A stretch of DNA of 35,632 bases, from positions 1 to 35,632 of the forward strand of contig CALHVU010000018.1 of the NCBI GenBank assembly GCA_938036925.1, read 5' to 3'. Shown in pieces: positions 16,686-24,761 of the stretch. The notes under the pieces are model-generated. The model made no database searches and was not told the origin of the DNA. It saw only the letters and a program-made list of their open reading frames with translations. The position numbers were made by a program, and so were the translations under genes. The stretch comes from an uncultured Atopobium sp. (GTDB taxonomy: Bacteria; Actinomycetota; Coriobacteriia; Coriobacteriales; Atopobiaceae). How positions within the stretch are numbered: the stretch's first letter is position 1; every line of letters begins with the position of its first letter.

Positions 16686-18281
16686 CTACTCAACAGGCTT
16701 CTGAACCTCAAGAACCTCGGCAATCTCAACCTCGGCAGAAACGGTGCCCGCAAGCTCTGAAATAAGATCGTTGTATTTATTCGCAGAAGCAAGCTCAGAA
16801 GAAGCGGTCTTTGCGTAACGCTTAACCGCTGCGGCGGCACGGTTAACGGCACTCAGGGTGCCAGCGCCTCCGACACAGCCGCCAGGACAGGCCATGCCCT
16901 CAAGAAGATAACCTGGATATTTACCCTTAACAGCATCCTTGAGCATGGCTCGGCACTCAGCAAGGCCATCAACAGCCATGATAGGTACTTCTTTATCAGG
17001 GTACTTCTGGTGGATGACGTTTACTACGGCACCTGCTACGCCGCCAGCAACTGCAAAGGCGCGACCGTCATGGGAGGCGTTTTCAAAGTCGGAGTTATCA
17101 TCATCAAGCTTGGTGTAGTCAATGCCCTTAGACTCCATCATTCCTGCAAGCTCCTCAAAGGTCAGAACAAAATCGACCTCGGACTTAACGGAGCGACGCA
17201 GTGCCTCAAGTTTCTTAGCGGTGCATGGTCCAATAAAGACAATCTTGGCCTCTGGATTTTGCTTTCTTACCAGACGCGCTGTCAGAACCATTGGAGTAAG
17301 TGCCATGGAGATAGCATCAGCATGCTCTGGGTGCTCTTTTTTAGCCATTGCAGACCAGGAAGGACAGCAGCTTGTACCCATAAAGGGAAGCTTCTCTGGA
17401 ACTTCTTTGACAAAGTCCTCTGCTTCCTGAACGGTACAGAGGTCAGCGCCGGTTGCAACCTCTTCTACCTCGGCAAATCCCATCTCTTTGAAGGCTTCAC
17501 GAAGACGGCCAACGCTACCCTTGCCAAACTGACCAACAAATGAAGGAGCCACAATTGGAACAACGGTATAGCCCTCATTGATAGCCTGAATTACCTGGAA
17601 AATCTGGCTCTTATCGGCAATTGCGCCAAAGGGGCAGTTGACCAGGCACTGACCACAAGATACGCACTTCTCGTAATCAATATCTGCACGACCATGCTCA
17701 TCAGAACCAATAGCATCCATACCGCAAGCGGCTGCACAAGGACGTACGTGGTGATGAATTGCCTGGTAAGGGCAGACCTTGAAGCACATGCCACACTGAA
17801 TGCACTTCTCCTGGTCAATGTATGCCTTTTTGTCCACAAAGCTAATTGCCTCTTTAGGACAAATCTCTCGGCAAGGATGTGCAAGACAACCCTGGCATGC
17901 ATTGGTAACGCGATACACGTTGTCCTCGCAGGCGTTACACGCAAACTTAACGATGTTAATCAGCGGTGGCTGGTAATAAACCTCAGGTCGAGAGGCCTCT
18001 TCTAGGCCGTCAGAAATTTTTTCTGGCTGATCCACGCCCTGCATAGGCATGCCCATAGTCATGCGAATGCGCTCGCCAACAATAGCGCGCTCCAAGAAGA
18101 CGCTCTCACGATACGTAGCAATATCACCAGGAATAATCTTGTAAGGCAGCTCTTCCATCTGGCGAGCAATTTCATCAACGCTCTTATCTGCTTTTTCATA
18201 CGCAAGCGTTGAAACTTCTTTAAATACCTTCCTGCGGATTTCAGTCAGGTTGGTATAGACACCTCGCATTGTGCCAGGCAT
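16686..18281 (-). CDS. Monomeric [FeFe] hydrogenase, group-B-like
   Basis: A 531-residue iron-sulfur enzyme expected to make or use H2 with ferredoxin in the cytosol. The N-terminal 110 residues (RRKVFKEV.., IPGDIATYRESVF) are typical of group B enzymes. Then come Cys-rich ferredoxin-like segments: C115/C118, C129-C141, C160/163/166/170, C182/C186 and C206/209/212/216. The H-cluster motifs are TSCCPSW (303-309, with both the proton-relay and ligand Cys), GPCTAKK (351-357) and GMACPGGC (462-469), so all four ligand cysteines are present. The ATG at 18281 follows GAGGAGGGGG. Maturases HydE, HydF and HydG are not in the window. It lies 84 nt downstream of the pseudouridine synthase gene on the same strand. 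Confidence 0.93.
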   Translation of the reverse strand: MPGTMRGVYTNLTEIRRKVFKEVSTLAYEKADKSVDEIARQMEELPYKIIPGDIATYRESVFLERAIVGERIRMTMGMPMQGVDQPEKISDGLEEASRPEVYYQPPLINIVKFACNACEDNVYRVTNACQGCLAHPCREICPKEAISFVDKKAYIDQEKCIQCGMCFKVCPYQAIHHHVRPCAAACGMDAIGSDEHGRADIDYEKCVSCGQCLVNCPFGAIADKSQIFQVIQAINEGYTVVPIVAPSFVGQFGKGSVGRLREAFKEMGFAEVEEVATGADLCTVQEAEDFVKEVPEKLPFMGTSCCPSWSAMAKKEHPEHADAISMALTPMVLTARLVRKQNPEAKIVFIGPCTAKKLEALRRSVKSEVDFVLTFEELAGMMESKGIDYTKLDDDNSDFENASHDGRAFAVAGGVAGAVVNVIHQKYPDKEVPIMAVDGLAECRAMLKDAVKGKYPGYLLEGMACPGGCVGGAGTLSAVNRAAAAVKRYAKTASSELASANKYNDLISELAGTVSAEVEIAEVLEVQKPVE

Positions 18282-18365
18282 TTCTCCCCCTCCTCGTTCA
18301 CTTTATGCACGTCTGGGCAACGTATTTGCACAAAATGAATGTATGTCTTTACCACAAAGTATGTA

Positions 18366-19106
18366 CTATAAGTCCACCTCGGTGACACCAAAATAAGAAA
18401 ATCGCTCTGGAATATCCGTTTTAATCACAATTTTTGCGCCCGTCACTGGATGAATAAATCCAACGCGATATGCATGCAGCATTAGCGGCTGCTGTTTATG
18501 CTTCTTTTTTGCTCCGCGCTGCAAAGAAGACACGCCTCCATATAACGCATCTCCTACCAGAGGAAATCCAAGTGACGAGAGATGCACTCTAATTTGATGC
18601 TTTCTTCCTGTCAGCAAATTGACCAGTAGCAAGCTTTGAGTTTGACCTTGTGCTGATGAAGCAACCTTTACTAGACATACCTCCGTTTGAGAAGGTTTGC
18701 CTGTTGCTGAGACCCTCATCTTTTGAGCGTCATGCCTATCTTTTCCAATTGCCTTATCTATCAGCAGTTTATTTGGCTCAAACGCTCCCTTAACGACAGC
18801 CAAATACTCTTTGGAAAGCTCCTTAGAGGCAATAAGCTGATCAAACTGCGGTTGCGTTTCTTTTTTGAGCGAGAAGAGCACTATGCCCGTAGTCTCCCTA
18901 TCAAGTCGATTCAAAGCTTGGACCTGGGAAAGATCTGCTTCTCTTAAGCCCTCAAGTGCACGGAGTTTCTCTCGAACTACCTCAGTTAACGAGGGCTCAT
19001 GGGTGCCGTCTGCGTGAACAATAATTCCCACTGGCTTATTCACGGCAAGCAGATACTCATCTTGGTACAAAATCTCAAGATTACTGTCAGTCTGAAGCGC
19101 ATCCAT
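18366..19106 (-). CDS. RluA-family pseudouridine synthase
   Basis: Isomerises uridine to pseudouridine in rRNA or tRNA. The 246-residue form starting at 19106 has the catalytic motif ALNRLDRETTGIVLF with nucleophile Asp69, the early NKPVGIIVH segment, and the GRKHQIRVHLSSLGFPLVGDALYG segment. The usual HRLD His is Asn here. There is no S4 RNA-binding domain. The start is chosen because the ATG lies one base after the stop of the LysR gene, with AGGTGAG in that gene's end; a longer frame to 19202 would overlap LysR heavily. The target RNA cannot be assigned. Confidence 0.9.
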   Translation of the reverse strand: MDALQTDSNLEILYQDEYLLAVNKPVGIIVHADGTHEPSLTEVVREKLRALEGLREADLSQVQALNRLDRETTGIVLFSLKKETQPQFDQLIASKELSKEYLAVVKGAFEPNKLLIDKAIGKDRHDAQKMRVSATGKPSQTEVCLVKVASSAQGQTQSLLLVNLLTGRKHQIRVHLSSLGFPLVGDALYGGVSSLQRGAKKKHKQQPLMLHAYRVGFIHPVTGAKIVIKTDIPERFSYFGVTEVDL

Positions 19107-19107
19107 A

Positions 19108-20049
19108 CTACTCACCTCGCTTAACCACGTAGCGCTGCTCAGAAAGCACCTGAGCAAATGACTCGATTGTGCTCCACACATGATCGGTGCGGCGCCAGGC
19201 AACGCTGACCGAGTACGACATCTCTTTTCCTAGCTCAATAATGTGGAGACCAGACGTTTCAGAGTCGTAGTAAGAAGAAGCAACCAGCTCTGATGGCAAG
19301 AAGCACGCGCCAACCCCTCTCATGGCAAGGGCCAAAAGCGTCTCGGAGTTTCTGGACATGACCTTGATGGTAGGAGAAATGCCCGACGCCGCAAACGCAT
19401 GGCGGGCAAAACTACCTGCAATGTCTCGCTTACCAACCGTTAAGAAGGGGCAAGCTTCCAGGGCAGTAAGCTTTCCCGTCTTTTTAACTTGTGAGACAAC
19501 TGAGTCAACCTTATCTGCATACAAAGACTCAAGAAGCGCTTGAGAGACAACCAGAACGATCTTCTCGTCAAACAGCTTTTTAACAACTAGGTCATACGAC
19601 GATGAATTAACCGTTGCAACAATCAAGTCAAGCTGGCCTTCAGAAAGCCACTCAACTAGCTCGTCATTCTCGCCCTCATCAAGCTCAATGGAGATGTTTG
19701 GGTGCAATTTTTGGAAAGCGGCAATAGAGCGCGGCATAATGATGTGGCCTCGTGTGGCGGTGACACCAACACGCAGGCGACCTCGCTCATTACCTGCAAT
19801 ATCAAGAAACTCTTGATCCATGGCGCGACGCTGTGCTTGAAATTTGCGCGCATACCGCAAGAACTCTTCTCCTGCAAACGTTAGAGACAGCGGAACTGTA
19901 CGTTCTAGCAGTTTAGAGCCAAGTTCTTTCTCTGCGGCTGCGATATTTGCCGAGAGTGTTTGCTGAGTTACGCTCAGACGTTCAGCTGCCTTGGTGAAGC
20001 TTTTTTCTTCTGCAACGGCAACAAAATAATCCATGGTCTGAAAGTTCAT
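19108..20049 (-). CDS. LysR-family transcriptional regulator
   Basis: A 313-residue regulator. Residues 1-60 form the winged helix-turn-helix (MDYFVAVAEEKSFTKAAERL, then LSVTQQTLSANI), followed by the periplasmic-binding-like effector domain (GRLRVGVTATRGHIIMP). The ATG at 20049 follows GGGAGAG. It diverges from the NhaC-like antiporter gene across 117 nt that contains a 21-bp dyad. This is the classic LysR layout, so it probably controls the antiporter and itself. The RluA-like gene is directly coupled downstream. Confidence 0.93.
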   Translation of the reverse strand: MNFQTMDYFVAVAEEKSFTKAAERLSVTQQTLSANIAAAEKELGSKLLERTVPLSLTFAGEEFLRYARKFQAQRRAMDQEFLDIAGNERGRLRVGVTATRGHIIMPRSIAAFQKLHPNISIELDEGENDELVEWLSEGQLDLIVATVNSSSYDLVVKKLFDEKIVLVVSQALLESLYADKVDSVVSQVKKTGKLTALEACPFLTVGKRDIAGSFARHAFAASGISPTIKVMSRNSETLLALAMRGVGACFLPSELVASSYYDSETSGLHIIELGKEMSYSVSVAWRRTDHVWSTIESFAQVLSEQRYVVKRGE

Positions 20050-20065
20050 TTTTCTCTCCCACTGA

Positions 20066-20086
20066 ATTACAAAAATTACTTGTAAT
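20066..20086. promoter_or_regulatory. Candidate LysR operator between LysR and nhaC-like genes
   Basis: Inverted repeat ATTACAA-7-TTGTAAT, 21 bp, centred 27 nt from the LysR start and about 90 nt from the antiporter start. LysR proteins bind T-N11-A dyads of this kind. Assignment is by position and symmetry. Confidence 0.5.
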
Positions 20087-20166
20087 TATAACCATTGAAA
20101 ACAGTTGGACTTCAACTTTTTAGTTGCCTACTCTATTTACATAAGAAATTCGTTTGGAGTGGATGC

Positions 20167-21627
20167 ATGGTAGAGTTAATAGTACTAAGCGCCTTTGCGG
20201 TGATGCTCATCGTGGGCACAGCTCTATCTTTCCCCCTTACATCTATTTTGACCATTGGTTTCTTCCTCTTTTTTGGTTATGGACTCTCCCAAAAAATTCC
20301 TGCAAAAAAACTTCTTTTAGCAGCTTTTGAGTCCGTCTGGGAAGTAAAAACAATCATTGCGTTGTTTGCTGTTGTAGGCGCAATGAGTGCTGCATGGCGC
20401 GCTGCTGGAACTATTCCAGAGATTGTCAGCATTTCTTCTTCTCTTATTTCTCCTTCTATCTTTATTCTTGCAACATTCTTACTCTGCACCATGATGTCTA
20501 TGCTTCTGGGAACCGCTTTTGGTACTGCTGCAACCATGGGAATCATCTGCATGTCTATTGGTAAAGCCATTGGAGCAAGCGAGTTCTTTATTGGAGGTGC
20601 TGTTCTTGCGGGCAGCTACTTTGGCGATCGTTGCTCCCCTATGTCTACCAGTGCAATTCTTGTTTCACAACTTACTGATACCAATCTATCTAAGAATATC
20701 AACCGTATGCTTCGTACCAGCGTGGTACCTTTTATTGTTGCATGTGCCATCTACATGGCCTGGGATTTCTTTATGGCAAACACAGGTACTATTCCGGATA
20801 TCACTGGCCTTTTAAGCCGTTCCTTTAGGCTTTCTTTAATTTCACTTACGCCAGCGCTTCTTGTAATTGTTTTCTCACTTCTTAAGGTTGATGTCATTGT
20901 TACCATGGCATCCAGCTTGGTACTTGCCTGCGTTCTGTGTGTCACCGTCCAGCGAGTTCCTCTTGCAGATCTGCCAGTCATCCTGCTCTTTGGTCTTCGT
21001 GCTCCAGGAGCTACCGTTGCAAACATGGTGAATGGTGGCGGCGTTTTCTCCATGATGAACGTCTTGACAATCGTAACCATTTCTTCAAGCTACGCTGGTC
21101 TTTTCCAGACAACTGGACTGCTTCGCCGTATGTGCCAGCTGGTAGCCGACCTCTCCGATAACTCCACGCCTTTCTTTGGTGTTCTGATTACCAGCATGTT
21201 TACCTCAATGGTTTCTTGTAATCAGACTTTGGCTATTATGCTGACAAATGATTTGTGCGAAAACGCAGAGAACTCTTCTAGCGCTCTTGCTCTAGATATC
21301 GAGAATAGCGCTGTAATTCTTGCTCCACTTGTTCCGTGGTCCATCTCAAATATCTCGGTGCTCTCTGCAATTGGCGCACCTTCTATGAGCCTTCTGGCTG
21401 CAAGCTTCCTCTATTTGCTACCTCTTTGGACTCTGGGAATTTCCCTGTGGCTCCATCGACGCCCAGCAAAAATTGATGGTCATCGTGCTCGTTGGCTTGG
21501 TCTTACCTCTGACGATGTTCGTAGCTGCGCATGCTCTGACGATATTCGTAGCTGCGCATGGCCACGCGTGCAGGATACAAGGTCAGCAGATTCAACCGCA
21601 AGCCTTCCTGCTGTAAAAGTTGCCTAA
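20167..21627 (+). CDS. Na+/H+ antiporter, NhaC family
   Basis: A 486-residue polytopic membrane protein that likely exchanges Na+ (or an organic acid pair) for H+. Characteristic NhaC features: the TAFGTAATMGIICM helix, the GSYFGDRCSPMSTSAILVSQLT segment (equivalent to the family's GDK.SP.S motif), and a second NIENSAVILAPLVPW-like segment near the end. The ATG at 20167 with GGAG 7 nt upstream starts a clean first helix; an in-frame start at 20095 would add a less likely leader. The C-terminal 40 residues are polar and contain a duplicated 9-residue unit (SDDVRSCAC, then SDDIRSCAW) from a 27-nt tandem repeat. Divergent LysR neighbour is the likely regulator. Confidence 0.85.
   Translation: MVELIVLSAFAVMLIVGTALSFPLTSILTIGFFLFFGYGLSQKIPAKKLLLAAFESVWEVKTIIALFAVVGAMSAAWRAAGTIPEIVSISSSLISPSIFILATFLLCTMMSMLLGTAFGTAATMGIICMSIGKAIGASEFFIGGAVLAGSYFGDRCSPMSTSAILVSQLTDTNLSKNINRMLRTSVVPFIVACAIYMAWDFFMANTGTIPDITGLLSRSFRLSLISLTPALLVIVFSLLKVDVIVTMASSLVLACVLCVTVQRVPLADLPVILLFGLRAPGATVANMVNGGGVFSMMNVLTIVTISSSYAGLFQTTGLLRRMCQLVADLSDNSTPFFGVLITSMFTSMVSCNQTLAIMLTNDLCENAENSSSALALDIENSAVILAPLVPWSISNISVLSAIGAPSMSLLAASFLYLLPLWTLGISLWLHRRPAKIDGHRARWLGLTSDDVRSCACSDDIRSCAWPRVQDTRSADSTASLPAVKVA
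21508..21561 (+). repeat. Tandem 27-nt repeat inside the antiporter 3' end
   Basis: Two adjacent copies (21508-21534 and 21535-21561) differing at two positions. Each encodes SDD(V/I)RSCA(C/W). In-frame, so copy number change would alter only the cytosolic tail. Confidence 0.85.
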
Positions 21628-21653
21628 GACCGAGCTGTTTAACGCTCCTAATT

Positions 21654-21678
21654 CACATTGCTAAGCTAGGTGTGTTTT
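21654..21678 (+). terminator. Possible weak terminator after the antiporter gene
   Basis: CACATT can pair with GGTGTG (two wobble pairs, 9-nt loop), followed by TTTT. It lies between convergent genes. Confidence 0.35.
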
Positions 21679-21693
21679 ACGCCGTTAATACTT

Positions 21694-22347
21694 CTATTGA
21701 TGCTTTGGTAATTCAATAATTCGATCACAACGCTGGGCAATACCCATGTCATGTGTGACCATAAGAAGCGTTTTATGGTTTGCGTGAACGGAGTCTAGCA
21801 AACTGTCTATAACAATAGTAGCCATAGCCTTATCAAGTGATCCGGTTGGTTCATCAGCGAGGATTAAATTACCTGGCTTTATCATTGCTCGAGCAATTGC
21901 TACTCTCTGCTTTTCTCCACCAGAAAGCTCATTTACAACCGCATCGAACTTCTCGCCGATCCCGTAGTTTTCCAAGGCGGTTCTAATAAGACGTTCCTGT
22001 TCCTGCTTTGAAAGCTTGGTGTATTGAAGCGCTAATAAGAGATTTTTGCTTACTTTCCAGTCATTAATGAGCGCAAAAGATTGGAACAGATAATTAATCT
22101 CTTTACGCCTCATAAGCGTTGCTTTTTTACTATTGATTGAAGGATATGCTTTTCCCTCAAGCTTGATTGTGCCTGAATCTAATGTCTCGAGAAGACCGAT
22201 GATATTAAGAAGCGTTGATTTTCCACACCCAGAAGGGCCCACGAGAGCCACTGACTCTCCACTTTCTATCCCAAATGAAATGTTATGAAGAACTGTGTTG
22301 CTTCCAAATGACTTATTGAGAGCATCTACCTGTAGAAATGTTTTCAT
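21694..22347 (-). CDS. ABC ATPase of a lactococcin-972-type bacteriocin export/immunity system
   Basis: A 217-residue ATPase of the MacB/LolD type: Walker A GPSGCGKST, Q-loop NYLFQSFALI, signature LSGGEKQRVAIARA, Walker B LILADEPTGSLD, H-loop VTHD. The compact size, the FQ.FALI segment and its pairing with the large membrane protein upstream fit the putative bacteriocin exporter ATPases of the lactococcin 972 group. The ATG at 22347 follows AAGGAG in the end of the upstream gene (stop 22350), so the two are coupled. A general LolCDE/MacB-type role remains possible. AT-rich compared with hisS and suf. Confidence 0.82.
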   Translation of the reverse strand: MKTFLQVDALNKSFGSNTVLHNISFGIESGESVALVGPSGCGKSTLLNIIGLLETLDSGTIKLEGKAYPSINSKKATLMRRKEINYLFQSFALINDWKVSKNLLLALQYTKLSKQEQERLIRTALENYGIGEKFDAVVNELSGGEKQRVAIARAMIKPGNLILADEPTGSLDKAMATIVIDSLLDSVHANHKTLLMVTHDMGIAQRCDRIIELPKHQ

Positions 22348-22349
22348 AA

Positions 22350-24515
22350 CTACTCCTTAGAGAGATTCTCTAGAACAATTCTCATGGTGCTTCTATTTGC
22401 AGAAATACTGATAGTCAAATTGGAAATCAATAACATCAAGCAGCCCATTATTATTCCAAGAGTTGAACCTATGACAATCATGCAAAGTGTTCCAACAAGT
22501 GCAATAAGATTCACTATGAGGAAAATATTTATATATTGCTTATAAATGCCAAATCCCAACATGCATTCAACAGCAATTTTTCTCTCATGTAACCTCTGGA
22601 CAATTGAAATCATACTTATTTGAATCACCGTTATAGCTGCAAACATAAGCACAATTACAACACCGAATAAGAGGAAGAGCTCCTGCAGAGATTTTCTGTA
22701 GTCCTTTATAAAGCTCTCTATCGAACTAAACTGTGTTCCAAAACCGTCATCAGAGAGCTCTACAACACCGCTGGAATCCAACAAATTTGAAGCGGCTTCA
22801 GGTGATAACTTTATGTAACTATTATCAAGCCCCGTAGCCACTAAACTCTCTGATTCAGTAGGAACCATGTTATTTGACGTTACCACTTTGATTACAACAT
22901 TTGTGCTTATAGAAGGGCTGTCTATATTTGTTGACCAGGTAAAAAATCCCCCACTAGCATCGTATTCAATAAATTCAGATGAAGGATTTTGCATATAGGG
23001 TGTAACAATGTCTGACTCAAATATCTTGTCGCTTCTAGCCACAAGTTCTCTTAGCAGAGATTTTTGCTCTTCTGAGTACGAGCTTGGAACGAGATAAATC
23101 CTTGTTCCATTCTCCGCTTTTTTAACTTGTTCATCAGTCAACGCTACCCCAATTTCTTTTAGATAAGATGGAGATGCAATCAGAACATCAAATGGCTTCA
23201 AAATCGATGAATTTACTTCATAGGCATTTAGAGTTGCTTCACCTATTTGATTTACATGAGCAATATACACGCCTGTATCGTGCTCGTGGGTTTTATACCA
23301 ATCAAATAATTCCTTACTTTTATCCATTGGCCTGCCGTTGAAAAAATTACCTTGAGAAACGTGATTTCGGACAATATACCAATCTTTATATACAGACCAA
23401 TTTTCTTGAGTGGATAGTAGATTTGAGTACATTGTTATAGGAGCATCCATATACGTAGAACCAGCAAAAACTACTACACAACAAAGTGCATAAATTATCG
23501 CCGTTAGAACGTACAGACCCTTTTGCGACAGTCTTCCTAAAATTGCATCTACAGGGCGGATTGTTAGAAGTGGAGCAGCAGAAATTAGTACCGAAACCAC
23601 AACTACAAGTATTGCTGGCATTGCCGAGGTAAACGTAAACAGTAAAAAACTGCCAGTAATATCAAATCCAGAGCAATTAACCATTGTCCACATAAAGGAT
23701 AATGGCAGTAAAACAGCTGCTAAAGCACAATAGCAAAAATAATGATGAACGACGTAATCGCTCTTACTCCAGCCAAGCATTACGTGAACACCGAGTTTCT
23801 TTAATTCTTGTAACGAGTTGTAATACGTCAGTAAACAAAACGATATGCTCAGGACTATAAAAGTTACCCCAGCAACGTAGTAGAAGAGTCCAATTTCAAC
23901 CGCTGATCCTGAATAATTAGTAATAAATTTTTCTTTATGTAGGCAAGTAGCTTCTGAAATCTGACTAACTAATTCATCAAATTCTTCAGGAGAAAGGCCT
24001 AAAACAGCACAAGAATTTCCCAGATTATAGCCAGGAGTAATTTGATCTAATTTGAAATAAACTGAGCCCAAAACATACGGCAAGTCACTAACCTTATTGT
24101 TAGTATCCATTCCGTAGCCAAGATATGACTCTGAAGAACGTCCGAGAAGTTCATTTATTTTTTGCCTATTTATAACTTGGGTGCCAAGAATATCAAAGGA
24201 ATCAAAGCTGTTAGCCTCACTACCTGGAGAAGACAGCACGCCAACGGTCAATATCCTAGGCCCTTCAGTAATTGATTCAGTTTTCTTAGTTATAAGAATC
24301 ATCTTGTGAGTTTGTGCGTAAGACCTAACAACCGACACAAACGTTTCTTTTGTCTCATCAGACATCTGTGACGTATAAAATTGTGGCTGATCAGAGAGCC
24401 AAGAATCGAATTTTCGGGAAGTAAAAATTTCCAAAAAACCTTTTCCCACCAAAAACGAAGAAAGTGCAATTAAGACAACTATGATAGAAACAATGAAGCG
24501 GTACGCTCTTTTCAT
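22350..24515 (-). CDS. Bacteriocin-associated integral membrane protein (putative immunity/export, DUF1430-like)
   Basis: A 721-residue membrane protein. It has one helix at the N-terminus (about 7-29), an extracytoplasmic domain of about 180 residues, four helices in the middle (about 210-350), a second large extracytoplasmic domain (about 350-630) and two or three helices at the C-terminus. This FtsX-like layout and length match the membrane proteins that accompany lactococcin-972-like bacteriocins, thought to give immunity or export. The ATG at 24515 follows AGGTGAAG. In known loci a secreted bacteriocin of about 100 residues lies just upstream; here only about 170 nt of non-coding DNA separate it from the hisS terminator. 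Family call rests on architecture and partner, not a search. Confidence 0.72.
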   Translation of the reverse strand: MKRAYRFIVSIIVVLIALSSFLVGKGFLEIFTSRKFDSWLSDQPQFYTSQMSDETKETFVSVVRSYAQTHKMILITKKTESITEGPRILTVGVLSSPGSEANSFDSFDILGTQVINRQKINELLGRSSESYLGYGMDTNNKVSDLPYVLGSVYFKLDQITPGYNLGNSCAVLGLSPEEFDELVSQISEATCLHKEKFITNYSGSAVEIGLFYYVAGVTFIVLSISFCLLTYYNSLQELKKLGVHVMLGWSKSDYVVHHYFCYCALAAVLLPLSFMWTMVNCSGFDITGSFLLFTFTSAMPAILVVVVSVLISAAPLLTIRPVDAILGRLSQKGLYVLTAIIYALCCVVVFAGSTYMDAPITMYSNLLSTQENWSVYKDWYIVRNHVSQGNFFNGRPMDKSKELFDWYKTHEHDTGVYIAHVNQIGEATLNAYEVNSSILKPFDVLIASPSYLKEIGVALTDEQVKKAENGTRIYLVPSSYSEEQKSLLRELVARSDKIFESDIVTPYMQNPSSEFIEYDASGGFFTWSTNIDSPSISTNVVIKVVTSNNMVPTESESLVATGLDNSYIKLSPEAASNLLDSSGVVELSDDGFGTQFSSIESFIKDYRKSLQELFLLFGVVIVLMFAAITVIQISMISIVQRLHERKIAVECMLGFGIYKQYINIFLIVNLIALVGTLCMIVIGSTLGIIMGCLMLLISNLTISISANRSTMRIVLENLSKE

Positions 24516-24611
24516 TTCTTCACCTACAATTTCTTTGAATTACAAAAAATGAAGGCGCTTATTAGTTATAAAGCTATAAATATACTTCTACATTATTAGT
24601 ATGAGCTTAAA

Positions 24612-24654
24612 CCGTTTACGTTTAATTGATCTCACTGATAACTATCGTAAACGG
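24612..24654. promoter_or_regulatory. Inverted repeat in the promoter region of the bacteriocin-exporter operon
   Basis: CCGTTTACG (24612-24620) and CGTAAACGG (24646-24654), separated by 25 nt. AAACGG occurs a third time at 24670-24675. The separated arms look like paired binding sites for a dimeric regulator rather than a terminator. No regulator gene is adjacent. Confidence 0.4.
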
Positions 24655-24687
24655 CTTTTATTATTCTACAAACGGTATTTACCACCT

Positions 24688-24723
24688 AAACAAAACCTCT
24701 CATGCCTAAGACATGAGAGGTTT
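24688..24723 (-). terminator. Terminator of hisS
   Basis: 12-bp stem AAACCTCTCATG / CATGAGAGGTTT, 7-nt loop, followed on the minus strand by TTTTGTTT. Confidence 0.88.
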
Positions 24724-24761
24724 CAAAATCGAAACTGCTAACTGTTAGAAACTGTTAGCTG

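Noticed and set aside
24516..24690. Lactococcin-972-like precursor gene
   Set aside because: No frame longer than about 17 codons with a signal peptide exists in this gap on the operon strand.
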